From: Salminus brasiliensis
Taxonomy: Eukaryota; Chordata; Actinopteri; Characiformes; Bryconidae
Length of the DNA: 64,000 bases
Direction of reading: 5' to 3'
Assembly (NCBI RefSeq): GCF_030463535.1
Contig: NC_132878.1
Location: 39,995,554 to 40,059,553, forward strand
Shown here: in pieces, positions 13,501 to 28,500 of the stretch
How the letters are laid out: each line of letters starts with the position of its first letter
Numbering within the stretch: position 1 is the first letter of the stretch
Position numbers and translations under genes: made by a program
The notes under the pieces: generated by a model
The model's input: only the letters and a program-made list of their open reading frames with translations
The model's database searches: none
Told to the model about the DNA's origin: nothing

Positions 13501-16500
13501 TGGCCCCCTTGTTCACCTGATCTGAACCCCATAGAGAACCTGTGGTCCCTCATAAAATGAGGAGGGAAAACAGCACACCTCCCTGAACAGTCTCTGGGAG
13601 GCTGTGGTGTCTGCTGCACGCAATGTTGATCGTAAACAGATCAAGCAACTGACAGAATCTAACCTGCTATAAATGGAACTAACTAACAAATAATTTGGTT
13701 TAATTTTTGGTTTAGTTTTTCCAATACTTTAATAATATTGTCCCAATTCTCTAAGTTTTGACAATGTATGGAAGTTTGTTAGATCTGTTTCCTTAGGGCT
13801 TGGCTAGGATGTAAATATAAAACTTAATGATTTGTTCACACCTCTACATGAGATTGATGAACAGTTGAGAATAACTCAATTTCTTAACTTACAACTGGCA
13901 TAGCTCATAGCATCATGATTTGAAAAGGTTCAAAACACTTTACAAACACACACACACTGTTGTTAGCATTAAAATATGTCTCTTAATTTACAAAGGACGG
14001 CCTACCCCGAATTCCTTTGTGTTTTCGGAAACTTGGGCTTGGGGTTAACTTTGTCTGTCTGCAACCATGGCTTTAGGATTGGCCAGTGCAACCTGGTAGT
14101 GTATATGTACTGCCCACACACTGACTATGCAAATTGAACTTGCGTGACCCTCTCAGTGTGCACCATGCACTCAGTTGTCCCTTAGCTTTACCCGGCACCT
14201 TTTTTTTTACTTTGTTCTCCCTATGCAGTGCTTTGCTTTTTACTTCAAGTGATCAGAGAGGACAGTTACTCTTGATGCTGGTTGCTGCTATTTCGTCTGT
14301 GTAGATTAATTGTGAGTGTGCACAGATGAGGCTAGAGAAGGAGAGATATCAAAGCCTGGTAATGCATCTGCCAAAGCATGGCATCTCCGACACCAGCACT
14401 GACGCAAAACGAACCCAATAAAAGCGTCACCCGCCATCTTCCACTGAAAGAGCCCTGATTGTTTTTCACACTGACCCGTTTCCATGGAGAGGGGAAATGT
14501 GTGCCACAGTTGCTGTTGCCCAGGTACAGGGCAGTTATCAAATGCATGCACAACATGTCAGCTGTGCCCACTCAAGCTCACTGGAGTTCCCTGGAACGAT
14601 TGTGTTTTCCTGTGTGATTACCTTAGTGTCTTTCACAAAATGACTTTAGCTATTTCCATCCTTTACCGTTTCAAATAGTAAATGTGTTATCATTTATCAA
14701 ATATTTGTAACATTTTTTCACTTCTTGATTGGGGGATTTTTACCCACTCTTCCTTGTTTTCTTCAAAGTTTTTTAGTTTTGTGAGATTCTTGGGCTGTCT
14801 TGAATGAACTGCTCTTTTCACCTCAGGGGGGAACTATAAGGGCCGTGGCAAAACCTTCATCCCACGCCTCTTGAAAGTCCAATTGTGGGCATTGAGGTGT
14901 GTTTCGGGCCATTATCTTGCTGTAGAAGCCATCTTCTTTTCATCTTTAACTTCCAGAATGTGCTGTTACGTCATGTAATTCATTTACCCCTCTACCAGTA
15001 AAATATTCTCTGTGCCACTGGCTGCAACACAAGCTCAAAGCACAATCAGTCCGTCCACCCCTGCTGGTACTTTTTGGTACTGGACTAGCCCTACAGTGGG
15101 GCAGTATAATTCACTTTCACCACACTGTAGTAAATACAAACAGTGCTATGAGCACCCACTGATGGGCATCTATAAACATGCATTTGTTGATAAGCTGAGA
15201 AGTGAAAGAAGCATGTGAACTGAAAAAGATAGAGTGGAATTAAAGGAATTGACACAAATACAGAATGTTTACAATCGAGTTTCTAAGATTACCAAGATTT
15301 GTTCGAAGTGCCCAACAGAAAGACCTGGTCCTCCTTTTGGGAAGAAAAGCGAATGGAATTGTTAGTAAATTTTACCATACTATGTCTAGCAAATTTACTG
15401 TAATGCAATCAGGTTGGTGTTAATAATGTGCCCTTGGGAGTAAAAAAAAGAAACCACCCTAAATGATCAGTTTCTCTGGTTTTAATATTTATAGGAATGT
15501 GTTTAGGGGAAATTAACATTTGCATTGTATTGCATTGTATAAACCATGGACAACATTTCCCCAATATTCCAAATATTGCTATTTAAAGCATTTATGAAAT
15601 GACAACTGCTCAGAAACAACTGCTCAAATAATACAAAGAAATGATTATAATAATTAAAATGCAAAGATGCTATTATTGACATTTAAACAACCCAGTGCCA
15701 ATAATTGATCTAAAGTTTAACTTCATTTTAAGTGAAGCTATTCAAATCACTGAAGATTTGATTAGTATTGGCACACAAAATTTTACTTAAATATTTCAAA
15801 AGCTCTCCTCAAGGAATCCTAATATTTATAGTTACCATTACCATCCAGTGCCTTCATTAAATGTTATTTAGGTGTGCTGATAGTGGAATTAAATAAATTC
15901 ATACCTTGGCTAGAGTGCACTTAGGTGTTAGAGCAGTTTGCCAGTAATATAATTACATATTTCTGCTAGTTGAGAATTGACCATCTCACACTAAAATTCA
16001 CTAAAATTAAAATATTATATCTTTTTAAACTAAACAATAACCTTGATGTAAACAGCATCAGCATCAGCTCCACTCTCCTTTTTTATTTGAATCTCTGTTT
16101 TTTCTGTGTGTATCTGCCTGTTTCTTACACTGCTGAGTATTTGTATAGTTGACATCAATTGGTTGTTGTTATTTGGTTATATCCAATTATATCCAATTGT
16201 TCTCAAATTCTTCTGTAGTCTTTGTCATAAATTTGTGTTAATCTCCCACGTAACCTTGTTCTTATGGGTCTTATTGTTACAGCAATCCATAACCTCAAGA
16301 TTAATGTCTTGACTCCATCATTATGTCTAATTAATGCATCAATCTTTTGTAGATTTCTGCCTTTCTGCAGTAGCATGGTCTCGTTTTTCATCTATAAGAT
16401 TTTGGAGCCTGGAGCAGAGTAGAAGAATGCGAAGTGTGAGCTCACGTGTTATGCACACATGCACCCGCATGCGTCTCGTGCTTCATCTGTGAGGCCATAT

Positions 16501-19500
16501 GCTACGATGGATCACCTCGACCATGGCCACAAGGGGAAAAAACGACTACTGATTAAATATTTAAACATCAAGCTCATTAGCTGCCTTATAATAATAAGCA
16601 CATACCCTTTCCTTTCCTGTTCATTGTGTAGGTGTGATTACACACACAGTAATGCCCAGTTGTGTGTGTAAACCTCTTATGTGCTCACCTTGAGCCCATA
16701 TGCATGCATTTGTATGTAAATCTGTCGAAATAGAGTGAGTGAGGATGCCGAAACTGAAAGCAAAGTGCCCTGCCCTGTCTTCCCTGTGTTACATAACATA
16801 AATAGGCCTTTGACTGACTAAGCCAAGTTGTGAGACATCTTCAAGTGCACATGGCAATTTGCCACTTGGATATCTTTCATTATGCGTTTCCTTTTATGTA
16901 TTGTTAGACGCTGGATAAAAGTATGAGGATGCCATTTAGATACATTATTGGAATGTGCACTTGTTTGTGGTTTATGACTACAGTATTGGACTGCAGTGAT
17001 ACGTTTTAAAACTGCCATTGTACAGAGAAATTTGTGCCACAAACTGTACACCTATTACAGACTGTAACCCATCTATGGTCATGCATGATTTTGATTACTT
17101 TACTCATTTTTAGAAATGCTGTGCAAAGAAGTGCAAAGAACCTTTTTATAGTTGAAAGAAGCGCCATATAATTTAAACACTGTTCTACAGGGGACCAACT
17201 TGTTTTTTTGTTTGTTTGTTTTTTTTCCAAGGAACCTTGTGTGGCACCTTTTTTTTCCCAGAGTACATTCGCTTTGCTCAGTGTCTCACCACAGGGCTGG
17301 TGTTGCTCAGATATTGTTGGAGAGGTGGACCGTTCTGCGCACAGCAAATACACTGCCAGGATGAGAGTGGCCTGCCACCCAAAAATATCCATCCAATAGC
17401 AGACATGTGGTCTGAAACTGACCATCAATATTCAAGGCTATACTATCTTAATTAAATAAAAAAATTATTTTAATCAAGTATAATGTTGAATACATGAAAT
17501 ATATAAAGTCAAAGGTTTCCAGACCTAACCCACAAACATAATGTCCAGGTAAAGGTGATAAATATGGTCAGTGTGCTGCACAGTATGCTTTTCTGAGTAT
17601 ATTGTGGATATTGTCACTAACACTAATCAACTGCATGTTTCTGTTTAATGACTGTAATTTCCCTTGTTTTTGATAGCTATTTTTAAAACTCCTAGCTCTA
17701 CTAGTCCTCTCTGCTTTATAAAGTATTGCGATAATATATGTTGCTGTTGTTAAAATGTCTTTCAGCTTGTGGCTATGCTGCTGGAGTTAATGTTAACTTT
17801 GCCCTTCGGTCTCTGCCCCTCAGGAGCATCAGCAGCATCTGCAACAGTCAGCAAGAGAGACATACGGACTGAACTTGTCTGCTTTGCCCAGAGAGGAGGA
17901 CCTTCAGATATATCACAGGTCAGCTTGGTCAGAATCCCTTCATTTATACTAGTCTTCTTCAGCTACTTATGCTTCTTTTTCAGCTATGAATCTTGTAATT
18001 CCTGTTTGGGGATGTTTGCCTTTTCATCCTTGCAAAAAGTTTCTAGTTTTATGGGATTAGATGATGTTCTTTATTGTCCTCTTAAGAGGACATTTGTTTT
18101 CACAGCCATTTATTGAACATTTTTCTAGGTGATATGGACAGAAATTCATATCTTGATTTATTTTGGCTGGCGATATACGATATACAGTGGGGGAACCCCA
18201 TGATTTAACAAAGTATCATTTGATAAAATATATTTTAAACATAAGTTGTAAAATGATCATTACTACTTACAATGCCCAATGTTAGAATCAGGTGCTGCAC
18301 ATCAGCGGAAATAAACATGCATATTTAACTGACATAACTAAACTGCAATGTTGAACAATTTAAACTCACAAATGCAAAATGCCAGATGAAGTTGATGCCA
18401 AAGCACTGCACCACTTTGACAGTGTTGCTCTTATTGTTGGTTGTAACAACAGCAAGCTTTTGCTATGTACTATGTGGTTTTCAAGGACTTACACTATGGA
18501 CAAATGTTTTGGGACACATGCTCATTTACGGTTTCTTCCAAAATAATTGGTATTAAAAAAGAGTTTATCCTGCTTTTGTTGGAGTGACTGTCTCTGCTGT
18601 CCAGAGAAAGCTTTCTGCTAGATTTTGGCGCATTGCTGTGAGAATTTGAATGCAGTGAGGATAGGATATGGGATGATCACCTCCTTACCTCATCCCCAAC
18701 TAATTTTAAAAGTATTAGATGGAGCACCATTATTCCAGAGAACACAGTTCCACCATCTTAAATGAAACACACATTGAAATCCGCAGTCAGTTAACGTGAA
18801 ATGTTAGAGAGCCGGTTGGTAAGGGTATGTCAGACTGGAACAGACATGTTAGGCAGCACTTCTCATGCAAAATACTTGTGTCTGGGCAATTTGTATCGTC
18901 AGTCAGGAGTTACAAATAGGCTTTTGAACCTGATCCACTGAGTTAAGGGAATGTACATGGAACAGTAGCCTGCACTTTTCCGACATGGTTCAGACAACCC
19001 ACTGCTTTGTGGCAATGTCTTTCCAGTAGGACAGGTGACTGGCCAGATTCTGTCAGAGGCAGCAATCCGAGAGGGGTCTGAGCAAACCAGCGAATACCAG
19101 CTGCTCGCCAGAGAACCTGTGTAATTTAGCCTAGTGTCTGAGGAGCAGCACTCGTGAGCACCTTTGAAGTTCTGTCCGCACTGGACTCTGTGGTTTGCAA
19201 GGCCTGCCCTAAGAACAGTATCATGCACACTCATATTATCATACTCCGTAGCTGTGCCGTGTGCTCAGCAGCAGATGACTGCCCACTGACACTCGGCTGC
19301 TGAGAGACAGAAGCAGGCGGTGACTCTTTGGGGACTTGGGTGCGCTGCACTGAATCCCCCGTCTGGGAAGCATCACCTAAGTAATCTGTGTTGGACGTTG
19401 AAACTCTCTTTCATGTCTGCCAAGGAGTCCTCCATGTACACTCTGTGGGCAATGGGGCTAACTGGCTCAGCTGCCACCTCTCTTGATGTAGCAAAGACAG

Positions 19501-22500
19501 ACAGCCTTGCTTACAGGGATACGCTACACTGTTAGAAGCAGCTGCCAAGTTTTCCATTTTACGTAAGTTGCGCTGGTGGGTGAATTCCTAAGCAAGGTTA
19601 AGGGACAGGTGGACAGTGGTAATAACACTCAGCTAGTCACTTCTTTCCTCAACTGGTAGTTAGCTAGCAGCTAATGGCCAGGCCGGATAGCATCCAAGCT
19701 CGCACCATGCCTCTACCTAGTGTGCGAAAAAGATTTTGCCCCCTTATCTTATTTTTTTTTGCATGTTTGTCACATTTAAATGTTTCAGATCATCAAACAA
19801 ATGTAAATATTGCACAAAGATAACACAAATAAGCACAAAATGCAGTTTTTAAAATTAAGGTTTTTTAAAAATCCAAACTTACATGGCCCTGTGTGAAAAA
19901 GTGATTGCCCCCTCATGTTTAAACATAAATTAACTGTGGTTTATCACATCTTTGGAAAGCTAAGTTCAATTTTTCTAGCCAAACACAGGCCTGTTTACTG
20001 CCACACCTGTTGTCAATCAATAAACCATTTAAGTGGGACCTGCCTGACAAAGTGAAGTAGACCAAAAGTTCCTCAAAAGCTAGACATTGTGGTTCGATCC
20101 AAAGAAATTCAGAAACAAATGAGATACAAAGTAATTGAGATCTATGAGTCTGGAAAAGGTTATAAAGCCAATTCTACAGCTTTGGGACTCCAGCGAACAA
20201 CAGTAAGAGCCATTAATCACAAAGGTTGAAAACATGGAACAGTGGTGAACCTTCCAAGGAGTGGCCACCCGACCAAAATTACCCCAAGAGCGCAGCGACG
20301 ACTTTTAAAAGAGGTCACAAAAGACCCCACAACAACATCCAAAGAACTGCAGGCCTCACTTGCCTCAGTTCAGTGTCAGTGTTCATGCCTCCACCATAAC
20401 AAAGAGACATGGCAAAAATTACCTGCATGGTATTGAGTTTCAAGACAGAAACCACTACTGAGCAAGAAGAACACAAAGGCTTGTCTCGGTTTTGGCAGAA
20501 AACATCTTGATGATCCCCAAGACTTTTGGGAAAATGCTCTGTGCACTAACGAGACAGAAATGAACTTTTTGTACACAGCATTTCAGAAAAGGAACATCAT
20601 ACCAACAGTAAAATATTGTGGTGGTCGTGTGATGGCCTGGGGCTGTTTTGCTGCTTCAGGACCTGGAAGACTTGCTGTGGTAAATTCTGAAGGAGAATGT
20701 CCGGCCATGTGTTCGAGGCCTCAAGCTAAAGCACACTTGGGTTCTGCAGCAGGACAATGATCCAAAACACAATGACAATGATCCGTGCCAAGGTGAACTT
20801 GAGGCACAACGGCTACCCTTACATACTGACAGAAGCCACCAAGCACCTACCTGTCTGAAGGCTGCTTGAATGAGGATTTCTCCGGTTGGCGGTGGATGGT
20901 CCAAGTCCTGAGCTGCGCTAGTTAGAATCAACAAATTGTAGCTAATAAAACATTTACATTTGTGACATTTAGCAGACGCTCTTATCTTATCCAAGTGCTA
21001 CTCAAGAATAACCATAGCTAGTGTGAATAGTCAAAAAATTCAAAGGTACTTCACATGTTTAGACACTACTTAACACAAGTCAACATGGAGACCATAGTAC
21101 TCCACTATTCGCCCAAGTACTTTCGGAAGAGGTGGGTCTTCAGTTTGGGTTTGAAGACGGCGATCGACTCTGCCGTTCAGACACCCAGGGGAAACTCGTT
21201 CCACCACTTTGGTGCCAGGACAGAAAAAAACCTGGGCGCTTGCCTTCCGTGGATCTTAAGGGATGGCAGTTCAAGTCGAGCTGTTCTTGAAGTTTGAAGA
21301 CGGAGGGACTGGTTCAGTCTTGGCTTTGTAGGCCAGAATCAGGATTTTGAATCTGATGCGGGCAGCAGCTTCAGGAAGCCAGTAAAAACAACCCGTGCCA
21401 CTGCATTCTGGATTAGTTGCAAGGGCCTGATGGTGTGCAAAGGGAGACCAGCCAGAAGAAAATTGCAGTAGTCAAGTCCTGAAGTGACGAGAGACTGAAC
21501 GAGCACCTGGGTGGCTTCTCTAGAGAGGAAGAGTTTAATTCTCTGGATGTTGTACAGGAGACATCTGCATGACCAAGGTTCTGTAGATGGAGTGACCACT
21601 GAGTTCTGAGTTCCAAAATGATGTTTTCAGTAAATCCTACATAAATCTAAATCATCAGTGTGTGGCCTGTGCAAAAGTCTGCAAACATTAAAAAGGCTCA
21701 GATTTTTTGTTGTATTAGCTTATAAACAAACATACTTACACATTGTTTTTTTGTATATCATTATTATATAATCAGTTTTCTTTTACCACCTCCTGTACAT
21801 GTACAGTTGCCTAATACCATGAACATTTCAAACACTTAATAAATTGTGATGGTGAACATTAAATTAGCCATACAAATATCAGATAAAGCAGAGAATTAGC
21901 AATATTGTGTTAAATACCCCAATATACCTCATAACTAAATATGAAAATGAAAAGATACTCATTGTGTGGAAATTGGACATGGTGCTATTCAGGGTACAAT
22001 TTAGTATCATATTGTTTTCCTGTGTCTTTCCTGAAATATCCCTGCACTGAACTGTGACGTTCTCTCTTCTAATACACCACATTTAGCTCATGATGGGCTT
22101 AATAATTAGCTAACAGTTTGTGTCAGGTGTTTGAGAAAGCAAAACCCAAAATAGATTTTTTGAGCTAATTGCAAGTGTGAGACTTGGCAAATACTGTATT
22201 AGACATCATTGTTTATCTTGTATAGTATTTGCCAAAAGAAGTCTAAAATAAAACCGTATTCAGGCATAACCTTCAAAAAAGATCCACCCTTAACAAGGCC
22301 ATTTCTGTGTGCTTCTAGACTGTCTAAAGGGCTTTCCAGAAGCAACGAGATTGGATTAGACTTTCTACAGTACCATCCAATCTTACTACAATTTTATGCT
22401 CCTCTTTGCTAATCAGTTTTTCATAACATTAGGTGACATGCTGGTCACAGCCAGCAGCGAAACCTGTGTTCCTCTGTTATTCTAGTCAGCAAGAAGGTTT

Positions 22501-25500
22501 TGTTACTTTGTACTTTTATATATTTTGTTGTATAATATTTTACAAGTAGAAGCACAGCCTTAAACTTTTGTAACATACTTTGTGTTTTTTTTTTTTTAAT
22601 TATTTATACATTTTAATGGATAATTACTAGTGCTGTAACTGTCAATAAAAATCACAGTTCAGAGCAAAGCAAGGTCCATAAAGACATGGATGAATGAGTT
22701 TGGTGTAGGAGAACTTGCCTGGCCTGCACAGTCCTGACCTTGACCCGACTGAAAACCTTTGGGAGACTGCGGTCCAGGCCAGCTTCTGGAAGAACGGTCA
22801 AAACTTCCCATAAACACTAAACTCCTAAACCTTGTGGAAAGACTTCCCAGAAGAGCTGAAGCTGTTATAGATGCAGAGGGTGGCTCGACATCATATTAAA
22901 CCCTATAGTTAAAGATTGCGATGTCACTCAAGTTCATATGCATGCAAAGGCAGGCGACCAAATACTTTTGGCAATATAGTTTATAAGATGTTGTGCGCTG
23001 AACCCTAATGCCCGTACCATTACCCTCCTAATAATTTCAGTTTAAAGCATTCAATGTGTGTACAAAGGTTATGCCACATTCATGTATATATTCAACTCTG
23101 GGGAAAATGAAGAGACCACTTAATGTTTTTTTTCTTAAATTTTCATCTCTACGTGTATGGCAGCCATTTAATTCCTGGCATTTCATCAACCAAGGCTGAC
23201 TTTGCTGAATTTGCAGACTATGACTGGCATAAAGTCACCCAGCAGCAATGTGAAAGACTAGTGGAGAGCCTGCCAAGACAGGAAAGCTGTGATTGGCTGT
23301 CAAGGTTATTTCACCACAGTGATTTCTCAATGCTCTCAAAGTTCAGATATTAGCACTGTGTTGTATAAATTTCAATAATTTCTTTGAATTATTTGAGCAG
23401 TTGTTTCTGAGCAGCTGTCATTTCCCTAAACACACTGCCTATAAATATTAAAACCAGAGAAACTGATGATGTAGGGTGATCTCTTTTTTGGAGCTGTATA
23501 TATGTATCAACATGTAATATATGTAACATTTGTAACATATTGGCAGCATGATGGCACAGCATTCCTGACCAGGAAGCTGCTGATAAGAAGATGGATGGAT
23601 AGAAATTATGCTTTACATTTTTTGTTGTTTGTTTAAGTGTAGAGGACTTATTCACTTATTTCACCTAGAGAATCAATAGTGTTTTTCAGTTTGAAATTGG
23701 GTATCTAAACTTTTGCTGTCATGTTATATCTCCAAAATGCTAACCTTACAGAAACCTTTCTTTCTTTCTATCTTTCTGTCAATGGAAGTCAGTTCTGTTC
23801 CAGGTCTCTTTGGAGCATTTCTGTTGGTTTCTATTGGTTCTATTCACACAATATAAAGAACATTTGCCAGATTCACATATGTCAAAAAAATGGAGATACA
23901 AGGGTGCCGCAGTACTGTGCTTTTATAAATATTTATTATTAAATTACATGATAATTAAGCTCATACACTTAACATAACACACATTAATGACCTTGCTTAT
24001 CTGTGGGTTTTTATGTGATCGACCACTGATCATTTCATTCTTTCTTTTCTAATCCGTTTATCCTGCGTTCCTCTCGCTCTCTTTCCCCCTCTCCTCTTCT
24101 TCTACTCTTATGTTCTGGCCAGAGCAGCAGGTGTCCAGTTTACTACCTTGCTTTCCCAGCATGTTCTGATTAGTGTGTTCACAGTCTGCCCCAACTGTCC
24201 GCAGCCCCAGCCTTCTATTTTACACGTCCTGTGTGTTATTAAAGCCATGACTGACTGGAAATGCACTGACACAAACGCCTCCTCTGTGCACACATACACA
24301 TAAATGGAATTTCTCTTTTAGGGGTTAGGTGAGGTTGCTTGTAGCTCTACAAGGTGAAAAGGAGTTCACATGGCTGCCCTCCAGCAACCTGCTCACATTT
24401 CTATATTCTCTCATTTCCTTCTCCATGGCAGCTTCAGGAGCCTCTTTGAAGCCACTGGTGTTTCATCATAATGCTAAAATTAGACTTTCTTTGTTCTGAC
24501 ACACTTCCCTCAAAAGAGATGGTATAATCTTGAGATTAACTCTCCTCTGAATCATATTATCCTCATCCCTGTATTCTATACCTATATGCTCTCAGGGCAG
24601 CCCTTTTCTCATGTACTCTACCTGGAGACTCACGTGTCTTGTTGAAAGTTCCTAGTGCCTGTCACATGTATGTGGCTTACCATGTGCATTCAGTATGAAC
24701 TGTACATCCTGCAAAGTTTGAAGAGCACCGTACTCACAGTCACATTCATTTAGGGATTCTTCACAAGCATAAACAGTGAGCTCTATAAGAGCACTGTGGC
24801 CACTTAGAGGTATTAGTCAGGCATATTAGTTAAATTTGTTATTTGCCTGTATTCTGTGCATGTACTGCTATATTTGTTGTTGTTTTAAGCGCAACAATTA
24901 TGTAATGATGTGTTGTTTATTTATGCACGCCACTGTCTGCACAGGTTCGCCCACCTCGGCCAAAACCAGCACAAAGTAGAGAGGAGAGACCAATCGACGG
25001 ACCCCCAAAAAATTCTGGAAAACACGATCAATCTGTGAGTCTCACATCTGTTTACTATTGCTGTTATCTCCAAAATGTTCATGATGTTCAAAATGTTTGA
25101 TCTGACTGATGATATTTACTGTCACTTGTCCACTCCAATATTAATGTCCGCACATTCTCTGTACTCAGGCACTTTAAAATCAGTTGCTCTACTCAATTAA
25201 AGCTTGCTAAATGGGCCTCAAACAAAGGCTGCTCAGCCACTCTATTTAACAGCGGATTTTATGTCCGAACCTTATTAATTAAAGGTTTTAATCTCTTTTG
25301 ATCAGCTAGCACCAGCTATTCCCCCAAAAAGCAACTCATTGGCCTTTTGTTTTTAATGCAAGAGACTTGCTGTCAGAGTTCTTGTGTCCAAACATTCCAA
25401 ATAACAAGTATATGCTGTTAACCTTGAAATGTGGAAGTGGGAACTCACTCATAAATGGTTTGATATTACGTATTATTCTAAATGAGCTGTCTGTTTTGCC

Positions 25501-28500
25501 AGTAGTAGAAAACACGTGTGCCAAATAATCTAGAATGAATGACATTGTGTGTAACTATTTCAGAGGTAAATGAGGTGAAGTTCCGTACACCTGAATAAGT
25601 AAAGAATATATGAAGGAATCAAATGAAAAACTGAGGGGGATTCACTATTGCAGTTGATGATCACTGTTAGAACAAAACTCTCTGTTTTGATGATTTAGAA
25701 TTACTTGATGTTTTTGGACTTTTTTTAGACACTTTTTTTACAGGTTATGCACACTTCATTCTTCTGTACAAAGACCTAGATTATGGTATAACAGTGGAAA
25801 TATGTTGTGCTTGTTAAGCTGAGGGATTTATCACTTACCCTAGATGCAATCGATCAGGTTAGACATGTTGATATCTGACTTGCTGTTTTTAAGCTTACAC
25901 TGGAAATTGATTTGCTTCAAAAATCGATGAAAAAGCTACGTTAAGTTTTTTTTACAGGTTTGATCCTCAGTGATTCAATCGGGGGCTGGGAGTCCAAGTC
26001 TCACTCTTTCTGGGTAACCCTCCCTCTCCCCCGATCACTCTGTGCTAGTCAGAGCTAGTGTCTGTTAGCTGACATAACAGAATTGGCAGCTAGCGTTCCC
26101 CTCTAAGCACAGTCATCTGTCCAGTGACAGCAGTTCAGTTCAGTTCAGATAGCAGTGGCGGTGGGTAACAGCATTTCAGTTTTGCTTTGCAATCAAAATT
26201 AGGAGAAAAGGTGATGTATGACGCACTTATTACAGAAGGCTGCAAGTAGAGGTCGGCACAAGATGAGTGTGTCTGCTGGTCCTGTGCGATCGACGCTACA
26301 ATTAGCAGGAAAAAACTTTTTTAAATGAATATCTAACCACTGGATCCTCAAACTTGATTTATTAAATCAAGTGTCCTTTATCAGTATTAAGCCACGATTT
26401 CCATAATGTATACATGCTAATTTATTGCATATGTTTAAAGCTGTAAAATGTAATGTTTCCAACATTCCATTGGGATGAGGCCACACACACAATGAATGCA
26501 ATTCTAATGGTTGTTAGTTTTCATGTGTAGTGTGGTGGTGCGTTGTTTGGGACACAACCCCACTAAACTAAAGCATCAGACAGAAGACGTTAAAGCACCG
26601 AACCGTTGACAGATCTGCGTGGAGAACTCTCCCGTGATGAAGCGGGCAGATGTGGACGGCGTGACATTGGTGGAGTGAGAGGGCAGGGTTGGTACAATAT
26701 TTTGTTGGTAGGTACTAAACTCCAGAGTTTGTTTAGAAAAGGGCAGAGACTCAACTGATCAGGCAGGCTTCGTCTGCTCGTTTGGGACGCTCCAGAGTTT
26801 AAAAATATAGCAGCATTCACACTTACTCTAACAAACTGGATGGACGGACCAATTGCACCAGGACACCAACATAAGAGTTTGTCCCACCTTTGTAAAATTA
26901 AGCAGTAAAATCTAACCGTTAGCATGTTTGATATTGCCACACACACACACACATACACACACACCAGCTGTCCTGTAACGCCATCATAGTGTCCCTGTCT
27001 GATCCACCATAATTTCATGTATTGACTTGAGATGGAAAATGTCCAGAATGCCAGTGACCATAACGTCAGTAGCAGTATGTGAGCCATTCTCTCTACATGT
27101 GGTGGCGAGAGAGAGAGAGAGAAGGGAAGAGTTCGCCTAATGTTTAAGGGAAGGGAACTCCACATGGTGTTTGTCAATCTTCGTCCATTGTATGAATGCT
27201 TCACTTACAGTTTGCAGCATGTATTCTCTGAGCAACTGCATGTACCAAACTGCAACAAACGCCACAGTTCGGCGTAATAACCATACTGTTACTCCCCTAA
27301 GTATAACCCAAACCACATCATCACCCATACTGTCATACTGTGTAGTACTATTCCACTTTCAAACTGGACCTGTTTGTTAAAGCTATGTGCTAAGCTATGT
27401 TTTTCTTTCACTTTACATAAACTGTTGTGTAATTACATAGTAAGTGATGCAAGTAAGAGCCTGAAAATAATCAAATGTAATTTAATATTAAATGACAGAC
27501 CCTCCTTCCCCACCACCAACCCCAATTATAAACAAACAAGTTTCAGTTTTCAAGGCTTGATGCAGATTGGTTTGTTTTCAGAAGTATATCATAGTGTGAA
27601 GTATACGCATAGAACATATATAAAGCCAAACACAGTTTAACTAATACAGATCAAAGCTGCTCCAATGCTTGACTCATGTGTAGCTGTAGCTTGGAGAAAT
27701 TGGCATAAGAATGGACTGGCCTCCATTCGCTAGCACGTGAGTAGCCTGTGTGTTTGGCAGATAGAGCTGTAGTGTTTGATCTAGATGGAGGAGGCAGGGT
27801 AGGGTTTGATGGACAGAGTGCACTTATGGGAAAGTACTTCTTTCTCTCTGTGCTTTCTCTTTCATAAGTGGCAAGTGGAGCTTTGAAAGTGAGTTTTCAC
27901 TGTGTACATAAATAGTGTGTGTGTTTTTTTGTTTTTTTTTAATTGTTTGCTGGTAGGCCACACAGAGTAAATACCGCAGTTGTGTTTGGTTTCTGATATC
28001 AAACAGAATAGTGAGTGTTGTAATCGCAAATGCACACACACACAAGTGTGTGCCTGGCTTGCCGGGTCTGTCACAGTTCTCAGTAAGTGGTCAGTGTGTG
28101 TTAAGTATGCTGTTGTTCATTTCCAAGGCCCCTGTGCAAAGAGTGTGTTGTCATCAGGAAGCCATGAGCGAGCACTCAGGTGGTCAGTGAATGGAAAGGG
28201 AAGGTTGTATTTTTAAGCTCTCAGAGGCAATAAAGAGATCAGACAGAGTTGCGCTGGATGTTCCTGCATTCATTTCTATTAAATCTTTACTTCAGAGAAT
28301 TTTTCTTTATCCTGCAAAGTTTTTGTTTGACAGTGGCAATCTTGGTCAGACCAAAAACATACCATACCTAACTCTTTATACCAAAACATACCATATGTAT
28401 CTGTGTAATAACTGCATCCAGTGCTTTCTGTAGTTTGTTAGTGTCTCAACAACAACATGCAGCAGCTGTATTAAACACTAAATATTAAACACTACAACAC

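Noticed and set aside
17006..17455. 140-codon minus and several plus frames upstream of a FIG4 exon
   Set aside because: Mutually overlapping, T-run rich, no family resemblance and no splice logic with FIG4.
17769..18116. 115-codon frame overlapping the 17.8-kb FIG4 exon
   Set aside because: It is in a different frame from the FIG4 exon (YGLNLS...), which has correct splice sites and homology.
18899..19234. 111-codon minus-strand frame
   Set aside because: Cysteine- and serine-rich but no recognisable fold or homologous motif; probably inside an unidentified repeat.
26590..27204. 204-codon minus-strand open frame
   Set aside because: It reads through a CA microsatellite, has no recognisable domain and lies inside a FIG4 intron.
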